Source: Piscinibacter gummiphilus (lineage in GTDB: Bacteria > Pseudomonadota > Gammaproteobacteria > Burkholderiales > Burkholderiaceae_C). From it: DNA of 64,000 bases. How positions within the stretch are numbered: the first letter of the stretch is position 1; every line of letters starts with the position of its first letter. Position numbers and translations under genes: made by a program. The notes under the pieces are model-generated. The model did not search any database. It saw only the letters and a list, made by a program, of their open reading frames with translations, and had not been told where the DNA came from. The DNA lies in assembly GCF_032681285.1 (NCBI RefSeq), contig NZ_CP136336.1:3087001-3151000 (forward strand), written 5' to 3'. Shown here piece after piece: positions 29,001 to 40,789 of the stretch.

Positions 29001-29494
29001 TGAGCACCACCGGAAGCTATTTCGCCGACCGCGCCGCCGCCCAACGCGCGGTGCAGATGGCGCTACCCATGATCGAACCCGCGATGCGCGAGCCCGGCGT
29101 GTGCGGCAGCGGCTTCCTGGTGATCGTGGTGATGGACCCGGCGCTGCACCCGGGCGACTGCCCGTTCGACGACGCCGTGCTGCTCGAACACTGCATCGGC
29201 GACCGCACGAAGTGGGACGCCGACTATGCCGCCTTCGCCCGCGGCAAGGCGCGCCTGTCGTGGCAGCACCGCACGGGCAGCGCCGAGCTGCAGTCGGCAC
29301 GCGCGCATGCGTTGCGCGAGGGCGAAAGCATGCTCTGGGGCAGCGTGTGCCTCGACGGCATCGTCGTCGGCGTGAGCGGCGCCGAAGCCTGGTGGGACGA
29401 AGCCTTCGCCACCGCCGTCGCGGCCAACCTGCGTGCCATCGCGAAGGAGCGCCACGCGGCCCTGCTGAAAGACCGCCAGCTCTGGGTGGACTGA
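29000..29494 (+). CDS. Small cytosolic protein, possibly GlcG/HbpS-like
   Basis: A 164-residue protein whose ATG overlaps the stop of the ABC fusion gene (TGATG), so it is translationally coupled to it. No signal peptide. The central part 'FARGKARLSWQHRTGSAELQ' (about residues 76-95) and 'LWGSVCLDGIVVGVSGAEAW' (about 113-132), followed by an amphipathic helix, resemble the DUF336 GlcG/HbpS fold, whose members bind haem or cofactors; HbpS in Streptomyces modulates a sensor kinase. The similarity is a pattern judgement and could be wrong. Tight coupling to an exporter with a receiver domain suggests a sensory or accessory role. Confidence 0.5.
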   Translation: MSTTGSYFADRAAAQRAVQMALPMIEPAMREPGVCGSGFLVIVVMDPALHPGDCPFDDAVLLEHCIGDRTKWDADYAAFARGKARLSWQHRTGSAELQSARAHALREGESMLWGSVCLDGIVVGVSGAEAWWDEAFATAVAANLRAIAKERHAALLKDRQLWVD

Positions 29495-29501
29495 GCGGAA
29501 G

Positions 29502-29517
29502 CGGCACGCCGCCTGCT
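29502..29517 (+). promoter_or_regulatory. Sigma-54 promoter upstream of the second SDR
   Basis: CGGCACGccgcCTGCT: GG at 29503-29504, ten bases, GC at 29515-29516; one mismatch (T to C) in the TTGC half. Predicted start near 29528, 26 nt before the ATG at 29554, with a GGGAG ribosome site at 29544-29548 between them. Confidence 0.6.
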
Positions 29518-29553
29518 CCTTTGCGTCAGCTCATTCCACTAACGGGAGACCTC

Positions 29554-30300
29554 ATGTCCAACACCCCCAGCCTGCAAGGCCAAACGATCATCATCACCGG
29601 CGGCAGCCGCGGCCTCGGCGCAGCCATTGCGCAGGTGCTCGGCGAAGAAGGCGCCCTTCTCGTCATCGCCGACCTGGCGCTGGAACGTGCGCAAGACCGC
29701 GTGGCCGTGCTCGCCGAAAGCGGCATCAAGGCGCTGGCCATGCCGCTCGACGTGGGCGACGAAGAGCAGGTGCGCCAGGTGATCTCGGCCACGCGCGAGC
29801 GCTTCGGCCGGCTCGACGCGGTCATCAACAACGCGGCCATCGACATCACCGTGCCCATCGCCGAGCTCACCAGCACCGACTGGGAGCGCGTGGTGCAGAC
29901 CAACCTCACCGGCCCCTTCCTCATGGCCAAGCACGCCGCGGCCGCGATGGGCCCGAAGACGGCCAAGGGTGGCGGGGGCCACATCGTCAACATCGCCTCC
30001 ACCGCCTCGAAACGCGCCTGGCCCAACGCAGCGGCCTACCACGCCACCAAGTGGGGGCTGCTCGGCCTCTCGCATGCGCTGCATGCCGAGCTGCGCCCGC
30101 AAGGCATCAAGGTTTCGGCGGTGGTGGCGGGCGGCATGCGCACGCCCTTCCTGCTCGACCGTTTCCCCGACATCGACCCCGGCGTGCTGCAAGACCCGCT
30201 CAACGTGGCCCGCACCGTGCGCTTCGTGCTCACGCAGCCCGACGAGACCGTGATCCCCGAGATCACGGTGCTGCCGATGCGCGAGACCTCCTGGCCCTGA
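29554..30300 (+). CDS. SDR-family oxidoreductase (3-oxoacyl reductase-like)
   Basis: A 248-residue classical short-chain dehydrogenase with 'TGGSRGLGAAIA' (cofactor loop), 'NNAAID' and the catalytic set Ser in 'NIASTAS', Tyr and Lys in 'YHATKWG'. The Asp in 'VIADLAL' (about residue 42) at the end of the second strand favours NAD(H). GGGAG precedes the ATG by five bases. The stop overlaps the ATG of the cysteine hydrolase gene (TGATG), so the pair is coupled. A sigma-54 promoter lies directly upstream. The substrate cannot be inferred; many such proteins reduce 3-oxoacyl or sugar carbonyls. Confidence 0.9.
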   Translation: MSNTPSLQGQTIIITGGSRGLGAAIAQVLGEEGALLVIADLALERAQDRVAVLAESGIKALAMPLDVGDEEQVRQVISATRERFGRLDAVINNAAIDITVPIAELTSTDWERVVQTNLTGPFLMAKHAAAAMGPKTAKGGGGHIVNIASTASKRAWPNAAAYHATKWGLLGLSHALHAELRPQGIKVSAVVAGGMRTPFLLDRFPDIDPGVLQDPLNVARTVRFVLTQPDETVIPEITVLPMRETSWP

Positions 30301-30929
30301 TGGCCACACGCGGCACGCTGCAGACGCGCACGCCGCGGCGCCCGGCGTTCGCAGTCGATGGCGGCGGCACGCGCCTGCCGCGCAGCGCGACGGTTCTGCT
30401 GCTGGTCGACTTCATCAACCCACTGGCCTTCGACGGCGGAGAGCAGCTCGCCGCGCCGGCGCTCGCCGCCGCCCGCGCCACGAAGCGCCTGAAGGCGCGC
30501 CTGGCACAAGACGGTGTGCCCACCATCTACGCCAACGACAACTACGGCGTGTGGCGCTCCGACTTCCACGACATCCTCACGTATTGCGCCACCCGGCCTG
30601 GCGCCACCGGCCGCATGGCCGAGTGGCTCGCCCCGGGGCCCGACGACCTGGTGCTGCTCAAGCCGCGCCATTCGGCCTTTTTTGCCACCCCGCTCGACCT
30701 CGTGCTGTCACAGATGCACGCCCGCACCCTGGTGCTCGCCGGCCTTGCTGCCGACATCTGCGTGCAGATCACCGCGATGGACGCGACGCTGCGCGGCTAC
30801 GAGCTGTGGGTGCCGGCCGACTGCACCGCCGCCGAAAGCGAACCGGCCAAGAAGGCCGCGCTCGCCTACATGAAACGCGTGCTCAAGGCCGACGTGCGGC
30901 GCTCGTCCTCGCGCCCGCCGCGCGCCTGA
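30300..30929 (+). CDS. Isochorismatase-family cysteine hydrolase
   Basis: A 209-residue protein starting at the ATG coupled to the SDR stop. The catalytic triad of the isochorismatase/nicotinamidase superfamily is visible: Asp in 'LLLVDFINPL', Lys in 'LLKPRHSAFF' and Cys in 'AADICVQITA'. An Arg-rich N-terminal stretch of about 27 residues precedes the domain, and the C-terminus is an Arg/Ser/Pro tail. The family hydrolyses amides or vinyl ethers such as nicotinamide, isochorismate or N-carbamoyl compounds. Cotranscription with the SDR under sigma-54 is inferred; the substrate is unknown. Confidence 0.85.
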   Translation: MATRGTLQTRTPRRPAFAVDGGGTRLPRSATVLLLVDFINPLAFDGGEQLAAPALAAARATKRLKARLAQDGVPTIYANDNYGVWRSDFHDILTYCATRPGATGRMAEWLAPGPDDLVLLKPRHSAFFATPLDLVLSQMHARTLVLAGLAADICVQITAMDATLRGYELWVPADCTAAESEPAKKAALAYMKRVLKADVRRSSSRPPRA

Positions 30930-30930
30930 G

Positions 30931-30946
30931 CGGCACACCGTTTGCC
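30931..30946 (+). promoter_or_regulatory. Sigma-54 promoter upstream of the carbamoyltransferase operon
   Basis: CGGCACAccgtTTGCC: GG at 30932-30933, ten bases, GC at 30944-30945; GGCAC and TTGC both intact. Predicted start near 30957, 47 nt before the ATG at 31004. It begins two bases after the TGA of the preceding gene. Confidence 0.7.
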
Positions 30947-31003
30947 TGAATCGTTTTCGCTTGCCGCTCGTGGCAGGCACGCCATCAGGAAGCTTCTCCA
31001 TCC

Positions 31004-32794
31004 ATGATCACGCTCGGGCTGAATGCCGCCTTTCACGATTCGTCGGCTGCCCTGGTGGTGGATGGTGTGGTGGTCGCAGCGGCCGAAGAAGAGCGCTTCA
31101 CCCGCATCAAGCATGGCAAGCGCCCCGTGCCGTTCTCGGCCTGGGAGCTGCCGTTCAACGCCATCGACTTCTGCCTCCAGCAGGCCGGCGTGACGCTCGC
31201 CGACGTCGACCACGTGGCCTACAGCTACGACCCCAAGACCTTCCTCGGCGAGCGCCACGCCCCCACGATCACGCTGCCGCTGGAGCCCTCGGCCGCCGAC
31301 CACGGCGACTGGGAAAGCCCCTGGGACCCGCTCTTCGCCGCCTACATCGTCAACGCACCGCGCCAGCTCGCCGATGGCTGGCCGCACCACCTGCGCAAGC
31401 GGCTGAGCGGTGTGAAAGCCACAAGCGCGCCCTACCGCTGGCATTTCGTCAACCACCACACCTGCCACCAGGCGAGCGCCTTCCTCGCCGCGCCCTACCC
31501 GCGCTGCGCGGTGATGACGCTCGACGGCCGCGGCGAGCACGCCACCACCACCTACGGCCGCCACCGCGACAGCCGCTACGAGCCGATGGGCGAGGTGCTG
31601 ATGCCGCATTCGCTGGGCATGCTCTACGAGCAGATGACCACGCACCTCGGCTTCCTGCATTCAAGCGACGAGTACAAGGTGATGGCGCTCGCCGCGCTCG
31701 GCACACCGCGCTTCGCCAGGCGGCTGCGCGACGCCATCCACATCGGGGCCGACGGCCAGTACACCATCGATCCCATCGACCTCACCGCCATCGCGGGCCC
31801 GGCGCGCGAGCCCGGCAGCCAGATGGCCGAGGCGCACCTCGACCTTGCCGCCTCGCTGCAGGACGTGCTCGAAAGCGTGGTGATCGAGCTGTGCGCCTGG
31901 CTGCGTGAAGCCAGCGGAGAGCGTTACCTCGCGATGGCCGGTGGCGTGGCGCTCAACTGCGTGATGAACGCCCGCCTGCGCGACAGCGGCATCTTCGACG
32001 GCATCTGGGTGCAACCCGCCGCGGGCGACGCCGGCACCGGCCTCGGCGCGGCACTCTGGGTCGACGCTCGCGAGCGCCGCGGCCTGGCGCCCACCGACGC
32101 GAAGGAGCAGGCGGTCAACACCTTCGCCCCCCGCCGCTGGCAGATGGATCACCCCTACCTCGGCCCCGCCTACGGCGACGACGAGATCGAGCAGCTGCTG
32201 AAGTGGGCCAAGCTGCCCTACCGCCGCTGTGAAGACCTCGCGGCCGAGACGGCCGAGCTGCTGGCCGCCAACCGCATCGTCGGCTGGTTCCAGGGCCGCA
32301 TGGAGTTCGGCCCGCGATCGCTCGGCGCGCGCTCCATCCTCGCCTCGCCCATCGACCCGGCCATGCAGGCCCGCCTCAACGAACTGAAGGACCGCGAAGA
32401 CTTCCGCCCGGTGGCGCCCGCGGTGCCTGAAGAAGAACTGGGCAACTGGTTCCGCCCGGCCGAGGCCAACGGCGGCCAGTCGCCCTTCATGCTCTTCATC
32501 TACGACCTCGCACCCGGTGCCGCAGAGCGCATTCCCTCGGCCTGCCACACCGACCGCACGGCCCGCGTGCAGACGGTCAATCGTGACACCAACCCCCGCT
32601 TCCATGCGCTGCTGAAGGCCTTCGGCAAGAAGACCGGCGTGCCGGTGCTGGTCAACACCTCGTTCAACGTGCGCGGCGAGCCCATCGTGTGCTCGCCCAA
32701 GGCGGCGATCGAGGCGTTCTTCAGCACACCGCTCGATGCACTCTCCATCGGCAGCTTCCTCGTCGAAAAGCCAAGCCTGCAGCCAAGCACATGA
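31004..32794 (+). CDS. NodU/CmcH-family carbamoyltransferase
   Basis: A 596-residue O-carbamoyltransferase, the normal family length. The N-terminal Kae1-like domain begins 'LGLNAAFHDSSAALV' and contains 'NHHTCHQASAFLAAPY' (about residues 149-164) with the HxxxH metal motif that makes carbamoyl-adenylate. 'AGGVALNCVMNARL' (about 312-325) and the C-terminal domain motifs 'FGPRSLGARSILASP' and 'VNTSFNVRGEPIVCSP' are intact. It transfers a carbamoyl group from carbamoyl phosphate to a sugar hydroxyl. The coupled downstream glycosyltransferases (ATGA overlap) suggest decoration of a surface glycan or glycolipid. It is driven by a predicted sigma-54 promoter. Confidence 0.93.
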   Translation: MITLGLNAAFHDSSAALVVDGVVVAAAEEERFTRIKHGKRPVPFSAWELPFNAIDFCLQQAGVTLADVDHVAYSYDPKTFLGERHAPTITLPLEPSAADHGDWESPWDPLFAAYIVNAPRQLADGWPHHLRKRLSGVKATSAPYRWHFVNHHTCHQASAFLAAPYPRCAVMTLDGRGEHATTTYGRHRDSRYEPMGEVLMPHSLGMLYEQMTTHLGFLHSSDEYKVMALAALGTPRFARRLRDAIHIGADGQYTIDPIDLTAIAGPAREPGSQMAEAHLDLAASLQDVLESVVIELCAWLREASGERYLAMAGGVALNCVMNARLRDSGIFDGIWVQPAAGDAGTGLGAALWVDARERRGLAPTDAKEQAVNTFAPRRWQMDHPYLGPAYGDDEIEQLLKWAKLPYRRCEDLAAETAELLAANRIVGWFQGRMEFGPRSLGARSILASPIDPAMQARLNELKDREDFRPVAPAVPEEELGNWFRPAEANGGQSPFMLFIYDLAPGAAERIPSACHTDRTARVQTVNRDTNPRFHALLKAFGKKTGVPVLVNTSFNVRGEPIVCSPKAAIEAFFSTPLDALSIGSFLVEKPSLQPST

Positions 32795-33771
32795 CGCCGA
32801 GAATTTCCGTTGTCATTCCCACCTACAAACGCCCGCAGCTCCTGCTGCGCTGCCTCAAGTCCGTCCTGACCCAGCGCTTCGAGACCGACGCCTACGAAGT
32901 GATCGTGGTCGACGACGGGCACGACGACGCGACGAAGCACCTCGTCGAGTCGCTCATCAACGGTGCCCCGCTCGCCGCCGAGCTGCGCTACCTGCGCCCG
33001 CCCATCGGCCGTGGCCCGGCGGTCGCGCGCAACGTAGGCTGGCGCGCGGCGCGCGGTGCGCTCGTGGCCTTCACCGACGACGACACCGTGCCCGCCCGCG
33101 ACTGGCTGGCCGAAGGCGAACGGGTGATGGCCAAGCACCCCGAGTGGGTGGCGATGTGCGGCCGCGTCAGCGTGCCCATCCCGGGCGAAACCACCGACCA
33201 TGCGCGCATGACGGCTGGCCTGGCCAAGGCCGAGTTCGTGACGGCCAATGCCTTCGTGCGCCATTGGGCACTCGAGAAGGTGAACGGCTTCGACGAGCGC
33301 TTCGCCCGCGCCTGGCGAGAAGACTCCGATCTGCAGTTCCGCCTCATGGCCGAGGTCGGCCACGTGGGCCGCAGCGCGCGCGCCGAGGTCGTGCACCCCG
33401 TGCGCTCGGCGCCCTGGGGCCTGAGCCTCTCGCAGCAGCGCAACACCTTCTACGACGCGCTGCTCTACAAGAAGCACCCGCGGCTCTACCGCGAGCGCAT
33501 CCGCCCGGTGCCGCCGTGGAATTACTACCTGATCGTGGCGCTCGCGTTCGCCGCACTCGTGCTGCTCTTCTTCCGCCAGATCGAGTGGGCGATGGGCAGC
33601 CTGGCGGTGATGGTGGTGCTCGTGCTGCACCTCGCCTTCGAGCGGCTGCGAGACACCAGCCACCGGCTGCCCCATGTGCTGGAGATGCTGGCCACCTCGG
33701 CGCTGATCCCCTTCCTTTCGGTCTACTGGCGGTTGCGCGGCGCCATCCACTTCAGGGTGCTCTTCCTGTGA
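32791..33771 (+). CDS. Family 2 glycosyltransferase with C-terminal membrane segments
   Basis: A 326-residue protein; the ATG at 32791 overlaps the carbamoyltransferase stop (ATGA). The GT-A fold shows 'VVIPTYKRPQLLLRCL' at the N-terminus, 'VIVVDDGHDD' (nucleotide site), the metal-binding 'FTDDDTVPARDWL' (about residues 91-103), and 'GFDERFARAWREDSDLQFRL' (about 168-187) with the acceptor-site acidic residues. Two hydrophobic helices at about 250-285 anchor it in the inner membrane, with a third possible segment near the C-terminus. It probably adds a sugar to a lipid-linked or surface glycan modified by the neighbouring carbamoyltransferase. Confidence 0.92.
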   Translation: MTPRISVVIPTYKRPQLLLRCLKSVLTQRFETDAYEVIVVDDGHDDATKHLVESLINGAPLAAELRYLRPPIGRGPAVARNVGWRAARGALVAFTDDDTVPARDWLAEGERVMAKHPEWVAMCGRVSVPIPGETTDHARMTAGLAKAEFVTANAFVRHWALEKVNGFDERFARAWREDSDLQFRLMAEVGHVGRSARAEVVHPVRSAPWGLSLSQQRNTFYDALLYKKHPRLYRERIRPVPPWNYYLIVALAFAALVLLFFRQIEWAMGSLAVMVVLVLHLAFERLRDTSHRLPHVLEMLATSALIPFLSVYWRLRGAIHFRVLFL

Positions 33772-34724
33772 ACACGCCAAAGCGCCGGCTGCGCATCCTG
33801 ACCTGGCATGTGCACGGCAACTATCTCTACTACCTCACGCAGGTGCCGCACGACTTCTACCTCGTGACCGACGCCGAGCGTTCCACGCACCACAGCGGGC
33901 GAAGCGGCATCCTGCCCTGGGGCGACAACGTGCACGAAGCGCCGGTCGAGCAGATCGCCGGCATGCCCTTCGATGCGATCCTCTTCCAGTCGCGCGACGC
34001 ATGGGAGCGCGAGCAGCACCTCATCCTCTCGGAGGCCCAGCGCCGCCTGCCGCGTCTCTACCTCGAGCACGACCCACCGCAGCAGCACCCCACCGACACC
34101 CCGCACTGGGTGGACGACCCGGCCGTGCTGCTGGTGCACGTGACGCACTTCAACCAGCTGATGTGGGACAACCGGCGCACGCCCAGCCGGGTGGTCGAGC
34201 ACGGCGTGAAGCCGCTCGCGAGCGTGCCCTGGACGGGCGAGATCGAGCGCGGGCTGGTGGTCGTCAACAACCTCGACCGCCGTGGCCGCCGCCTGGGGCT
34301 GGACGTCTACCAGCAGGTCGCGCCACAGGTGCCGCTCACGCTCGTGGGCATGGGCAGCGAGCGCTGCGGCGGCGCGGGCGAGGTCTCGCACCACGAGCTG
34401 CCCAAGCGCATGGCCGCACACCGCTTCTTCTTCAACCCGATCCGCTACACGAGCCTCGGCCTGGCCATCATCGAGGCCATGATGGCCAGCACGCCCATCG
34501 TCGGCCTGGCCACCACGGAGCTGAGCACCGTGATCAGGAATGGAGGCAATGGCATCATCGACACCCGCGTCGACGCCCTCGTCGCGGCGATGCGCGAGCT
34601 GATGGCCAACCCTGCCGAGGCGCGGCGCCTGGGTGAAGCCGGCCGACGCACTGCACAGGAGCGCTTCCACATCGGGCGATTCGTCGACGACTGGATGCGC
34701 GTGTTCCACGAAGCCACGAGTTAA
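33768..34724 (+). CDS. GT-B (family 4-like) glycosyltransferase
   Basis: A 318-residue protein starting at a GTG that overlaps the previous stop (GTGA). The N-terminal half is a compact Rossmann domain; the C-terminal half has '[20 protein letters not shown]' and the donor-site region '[20 protein letters not shown]' (about residues 222-241), with the E-x7-E-like spacing of GT4 enzymes. It is shorter than a standard GT4 protein. It closes the coupled three-gene carbamoyltransferase/glycosyltransferase operon and probably builds the same glycan. Sugar donor and acceptor are unknown. Confidence 0.85.
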   Translation: MNTPKRRLRILTWHVHGNYLYYLTQVPHDFYLVTDAERSTHHSGRSGILPWGDNVHEAPVEQIAGMPFDAILFQSRDAWEREQHLILSEAQRRLPRLYLEHDPPQQHPTDTPHWVDDPAVLLVHVTHFNQLMWDNRRTPSRVVEHGVKPLASVPWTGEIERGLVVVNNLDRRGRRLGLDVYQQVAPQVPLTLVGMGSERCGGAGEVSHHELPKRMAAHRFFFNPIRYTSLGLAIIEAMMASTPIVGLATTELSTVIRNGGNGIIDTRVDALVAAMRELMANPAEARRLGEAGRRTAQERFHIGRFVDDWMRVFHEATS

Positions 34725-34740
34725 AAATCACAAGACACTC

Positions 34741-38223
<3,483 letters not shown>

Positions 38224-38244
38224 CACCAACCGAGCACCCAGCCC

Positions 38245-39075
38245 ATGCCCACCACTCGGGACCAGGACATCGAGCTTCGCCTGCTCATCGACGCGATCTT
38301 CCACAAGTATCACTACGACTTCCGCGGCTACGCCACAGCCTCGCTCAAGCGCCGCATGGGCAGCGCGATGACGCGCTTCGGCTGCAGCACGCTCTCGCAG
38401 CTGCAGGACAAGCTGCTGCACGACCCCAGCATCTTCCCGCCACTGCTCGACTACCTCACCGTGCAGGTGAGCGAGATGTTCCGCGACCCGAGCTACTACA
38501 AGGCGCTGCGCGACGAAGTGGTGCCGCTCTTGCGTACCTACCCCTCGCTCAAGGTCTGGGTGGCCGGATGCAGCGCGGGCGAAGAGGCGTATTCGATCGC
38601 CATCCTGCTGCGCGAAGAGGGGCTGCTCGAGCGCACGCTGATCTACGCGACCGACATCAACACCGACGCGCTCAAGCGTGCCGAGGCGGGCGTCTACCCG
38701 CTGGAGCAGATCGCCCTCTACACGCAGAACCACCAGAAGAGCGGCGGGCACTCGTCGCTGTCGGACCACTACACCGCGGCGTATGGCCGCGCGGTGTTCG
38801 ACAAGAGCCTGCGCAAGCAGATGGTCTTCTCCGACCACAGCCTCGCGACCGACAGCGTGTTTGCCGAAGTGCACCTCGTCTCGTGCCGCAACGTGCTGAT
38901 CTACTTCGACCGCCAGTTGCAGGACCGCGCGCTCGGCCTCTTCAGCGAGGCGCTGTGCCGCAAGGGCTTCCTCGGCATCGGCAGCAAGGAGTCGCTGCGC
39001 TTCTCGGTGCACCGCGAGGCCTTCGAAGACTTCGTGCCGCAGGAGCGGATCTTCCAGCGCAGGAGCGAGGCATGA
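38245..39075 (+). CDS. CheR-type protein-glutamate O-methyltransferase
   Basis: A 276-residue CheR with the N-terminal helical domain (about 1-85) and the SAM-binding catalytic domain ('KVWVAGCSAGEEAYSIAILL', about residues 106-125; 'IYATDINTDAL'; 'VSCRNVLIYF'). It would methylate glutamates of a chemoreceptor-like partner using SAM. No methyl-accepting protein is encoded nearby, so the target may be the CHASE3/coiled-coil region of the adjacent hybrid kinase, which is inference. Its stop overlaps the ATG of the CheB gene (ATGA). There is no TPR or chemoreceptor-tethering extension. Confidence 0.93.
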   Translation: MPTTRDQDIELRLLIDAIFHKYHYDFRGYATASLKRRMGSAMTRFGCSTLSQLQDKLLHDPSIFPPLLDYLTVQVSEMFRDPSYYKALRDEVVPLLRTYPSLKVWVAGCSAGEEAYSIAILLREEGLLERTLIYATDINTDALKRAEAGVYPLEQIALYTQNHQKSGGHSSLSDHYTAAYGRAVFDKSLRKQMVFSDHSLATDSVFAEVHLVSCRNVLIYFDRQLQDRALGLFSEALCRKGFLGIGSKESLRFSVHREAFEDFVPQERIFQRRSEA

Positions 39076-39653
39076 GCGCCGCGGGCATCGAGGCGGTCGT
39101 GATCGGCGGCTCGGCGGGCGGCGTCGACGCGCTCGCCGTCATGTTGCCGGCGCTGCCGGCCGCCCTGCCCGTGCCGGTGATCGTGGTGCTGCACCTGCCC
39201 CGCGAGAAGCCCAGCCTGCTCGTCGAGATCTTCTCCCGCCAGTGCGCCCTGCCCGTGCAGGAGGCGCAGGACAAGGCGCCCATCGAGCCCGGCAATGTGT
39301 ACTTCGCCCCGGCCGACTACCACCTGCTGGTCGACCACGGCCCGAGCTTCGCGCTCTCGGTCGACGAGCCGGTGCACTACTCGCGCCCGTCGATCGACGT
39401 GCTCTTCGAAACCGCCGCCGACGTCTACGCCGAGCACCTGCTCGCCGTTGTGCTCACCGGCGCCAGCCAGGATGGCGCCGCCGGCCTCGCCGCCGTGCAC
39501 CGCGCCGGCGGCACGACCGTCGTGCAGGAACCGCAGGAAGCCCTTTCCCCTTACATGCCCGAATCTGCGTTGCGTACGAGTCCGGTGGACCACGTGCTCC
39601 CGTTGGCAGGCATCGCCCAACTGATCGGCGGCCTTGCCGCAAACCGCACATGA
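39072..39653 (+). CDS. CheB-type methylesterase, catalytic domain only
   Basis: A 193-residue protein equal to the C-terminal esterase domain of CheB, without the usual N-terminal receiver. The catalytic Ser lies in 'IGGSAGG' (about residue 14), the His in 'VVLHLPRE' (about 42) and the Asp in 'TGASQDGAAGL' (about 138). It removes methyl groups placed by CheR. Lacking its own receiver, it may be controlled by the receiver-kinase encoded next, whose ATG overlaps the cheB-like stop (ATGA at 39650-39653). The four genes are thus coupled. Confidence 0.92.
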   Translation: MSAAGIEAVVIGGSAGGVDALAVMLPALPAALPVPVIVVLHLPREKPSLLVEIFSRQCALPVQEAQDKAPIEPGNVYFAPADYHLLVDHGPSFALSVDEPVHYSRPSIDVLFETAADVYAEHLLAVVLTGASQDGAAGLAAVHRAGGTTVVQEPQEALSPYMPESALRTSPVDHVLPLAGIAQLIGGLAANRT

Positions 39654-40768
39654 ACCTGGACAACCGTCACCCTGCGCCGCGCCCGAAGGTGAAATGCCTG
39701 CTGGTCGACGACCTGGCGGAAAACCTGCACGCCCTCTCGGCTCTGCTGGCCGACGACGAGGTGGAGCTGCTGCAAGCCCGCTCGGGCACCGAGGCGCTGG
39801 AAATCCTGCTCGTGCACGACGTGGCCCTCGCCCTCATCGACGTGCAGATGCCCGAGATGGACGGCTTCCAGCTCGCCGAAATGATGCGCGGCGTGCAGCG
39901 CACGCGCGACGTGCCCATCATCTTCGTCACGGCCGGCAGCAGCGACCGGCACCGCCAGTTCCAGGGCTACGAAAGCGGTGCGGTGGACTTCCTCTTCAAG
40001 CCCATCGAGCCGCACATCCTCAAGAGCAAAGCCGAGGTCTTCTTCCAGCTATGGCGCCAGAAGCAGCAGCTCGCGTGGGAACTGCAGGAGCGCACGAATT
40101 CGCTGCGCATCCAGGAGATGTTCACGGCCGTGCTGAGCCACGACCTGCGCGGGCCGCTCTCGGCCATCCAGCTCTCGGCCAAGATCCTCGAGAAGCGCTC
40201 CGACGAAGACGCTCAAACCATCGGCGGGCGCATCGCCCGCAGCGCCAAATGGATGGGCCGCATGATCGAAGACCTGCTCGACGTGACCCGCGTGCGGCAA
40301 GGCCACGGCATCCCCATCACCCGCACGCCGGTCGACCTGGCGTCCGTCGTGCAAGGCGTGGTGCAGGAGCGCCTGGTGCTCTCACCCGACCGGCACGTGA
40401 ACGTCGAAGCCGAGGGCGACCTGCACGGCTCGTGGGATGGCGACCGCCTGGTGCAGGTGGCCTCGAACCTCATCGGCAATGCGCTGCGGCACGGCACCGG
40501 CGACACGGTGACCGTGAAGCTCGATGGCCGTCATGCAGACCGGGTGGTGATGTCGGTGCTCAACGACGGGCACATCCCCGCGGAGCTGTTGCCGTCGATC
40601 TTCGACCCCTTCCGGCGCGGGCAGCGGCAAAGCGCACGCACCGAGGGTCTGGGGCTGGGGCTCTACATCGTGCAGCAGGTCGTGCAGGCGCACGGCGGGT
40701 CGATCCAGGTGTCGTCGGAACCGGGCCAGCCCACACGATTCGACGTGCGGCTGCCCCGGGCGATCTGA
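39650..40768 (+). CDS. Receiver-histidine kinase (REC-HisKA-HATPase)
   Basis: A 372-residue cytoplasmic protein. The receiver at about 15-130 has 'LLVDDLAEN', phospho-acceptor Asp in 'LIDVQMPEMDG' and Lys in 'LFKPIE'. A short helix leads to HisKA with 'LSHDLRGPLSAI' (His near residue 164) and HATPase with N-box 'NLIGNALRHGT', then 'EGLGLGLYIV'; the G1 box DxGxG is replaced by 'NDGHIPAE'. This REC-first arrangement receives phosphate and signals onward. It ends the kinase/CheR/CheB/kinase operon, whose final output is not encoded here. A bare 21 bp separates it from the convergent hydrolase gene. Confidence 0.92.
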   Translation: MNLDNRHPAPRPKVKCLLVDDLAENLHALSALLADDEVELLQARSGTEALEILLVHDVALALIDVQMPEMDGFQLAEMMRGVQRTRDVPIIFVTAGSSDRHRQFQGYESGAVDFLFKPIEPHILKSKAEVFFQLWRQKQQLAWELQERTNSLRIQEMFTAVLSHDLRGPLSAIQLSAKILEKRSDEDAQTIGGRIARSAKWMGRMIEDLLDVTRVRQGHGIPITRTPVDLASVVQGVVQERLVLSPDRHVNVEAEGDLHGSWDGDRLVQVASNLIGNALRHGTGDTVTVKLDGRHADRVVMSVLNDGHIPAELLPSIFDPFRRGQRQSARTEGLGLGLYIVQQVVQAHGGSIQVSSEPGQPTRFDVRLPRAI

Positions 40769-40789
40769 GTCAGCCGGGTTCCGGTCGAC

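Noticed and set aside
26091..29507. A 1138-codon open frame on the minus strand opposite the ABC fusion gene
   Set aside because: It mirrors a gene with full domain content on the plus strand, its translation is low-complexity (His/Arg/Val/Gly-rich), and such antisense frames are a by-product of high-GC codon use. The same applies to frames at 4226-6313 (-), 34555-37602 (-) and 17727-19238 (+).
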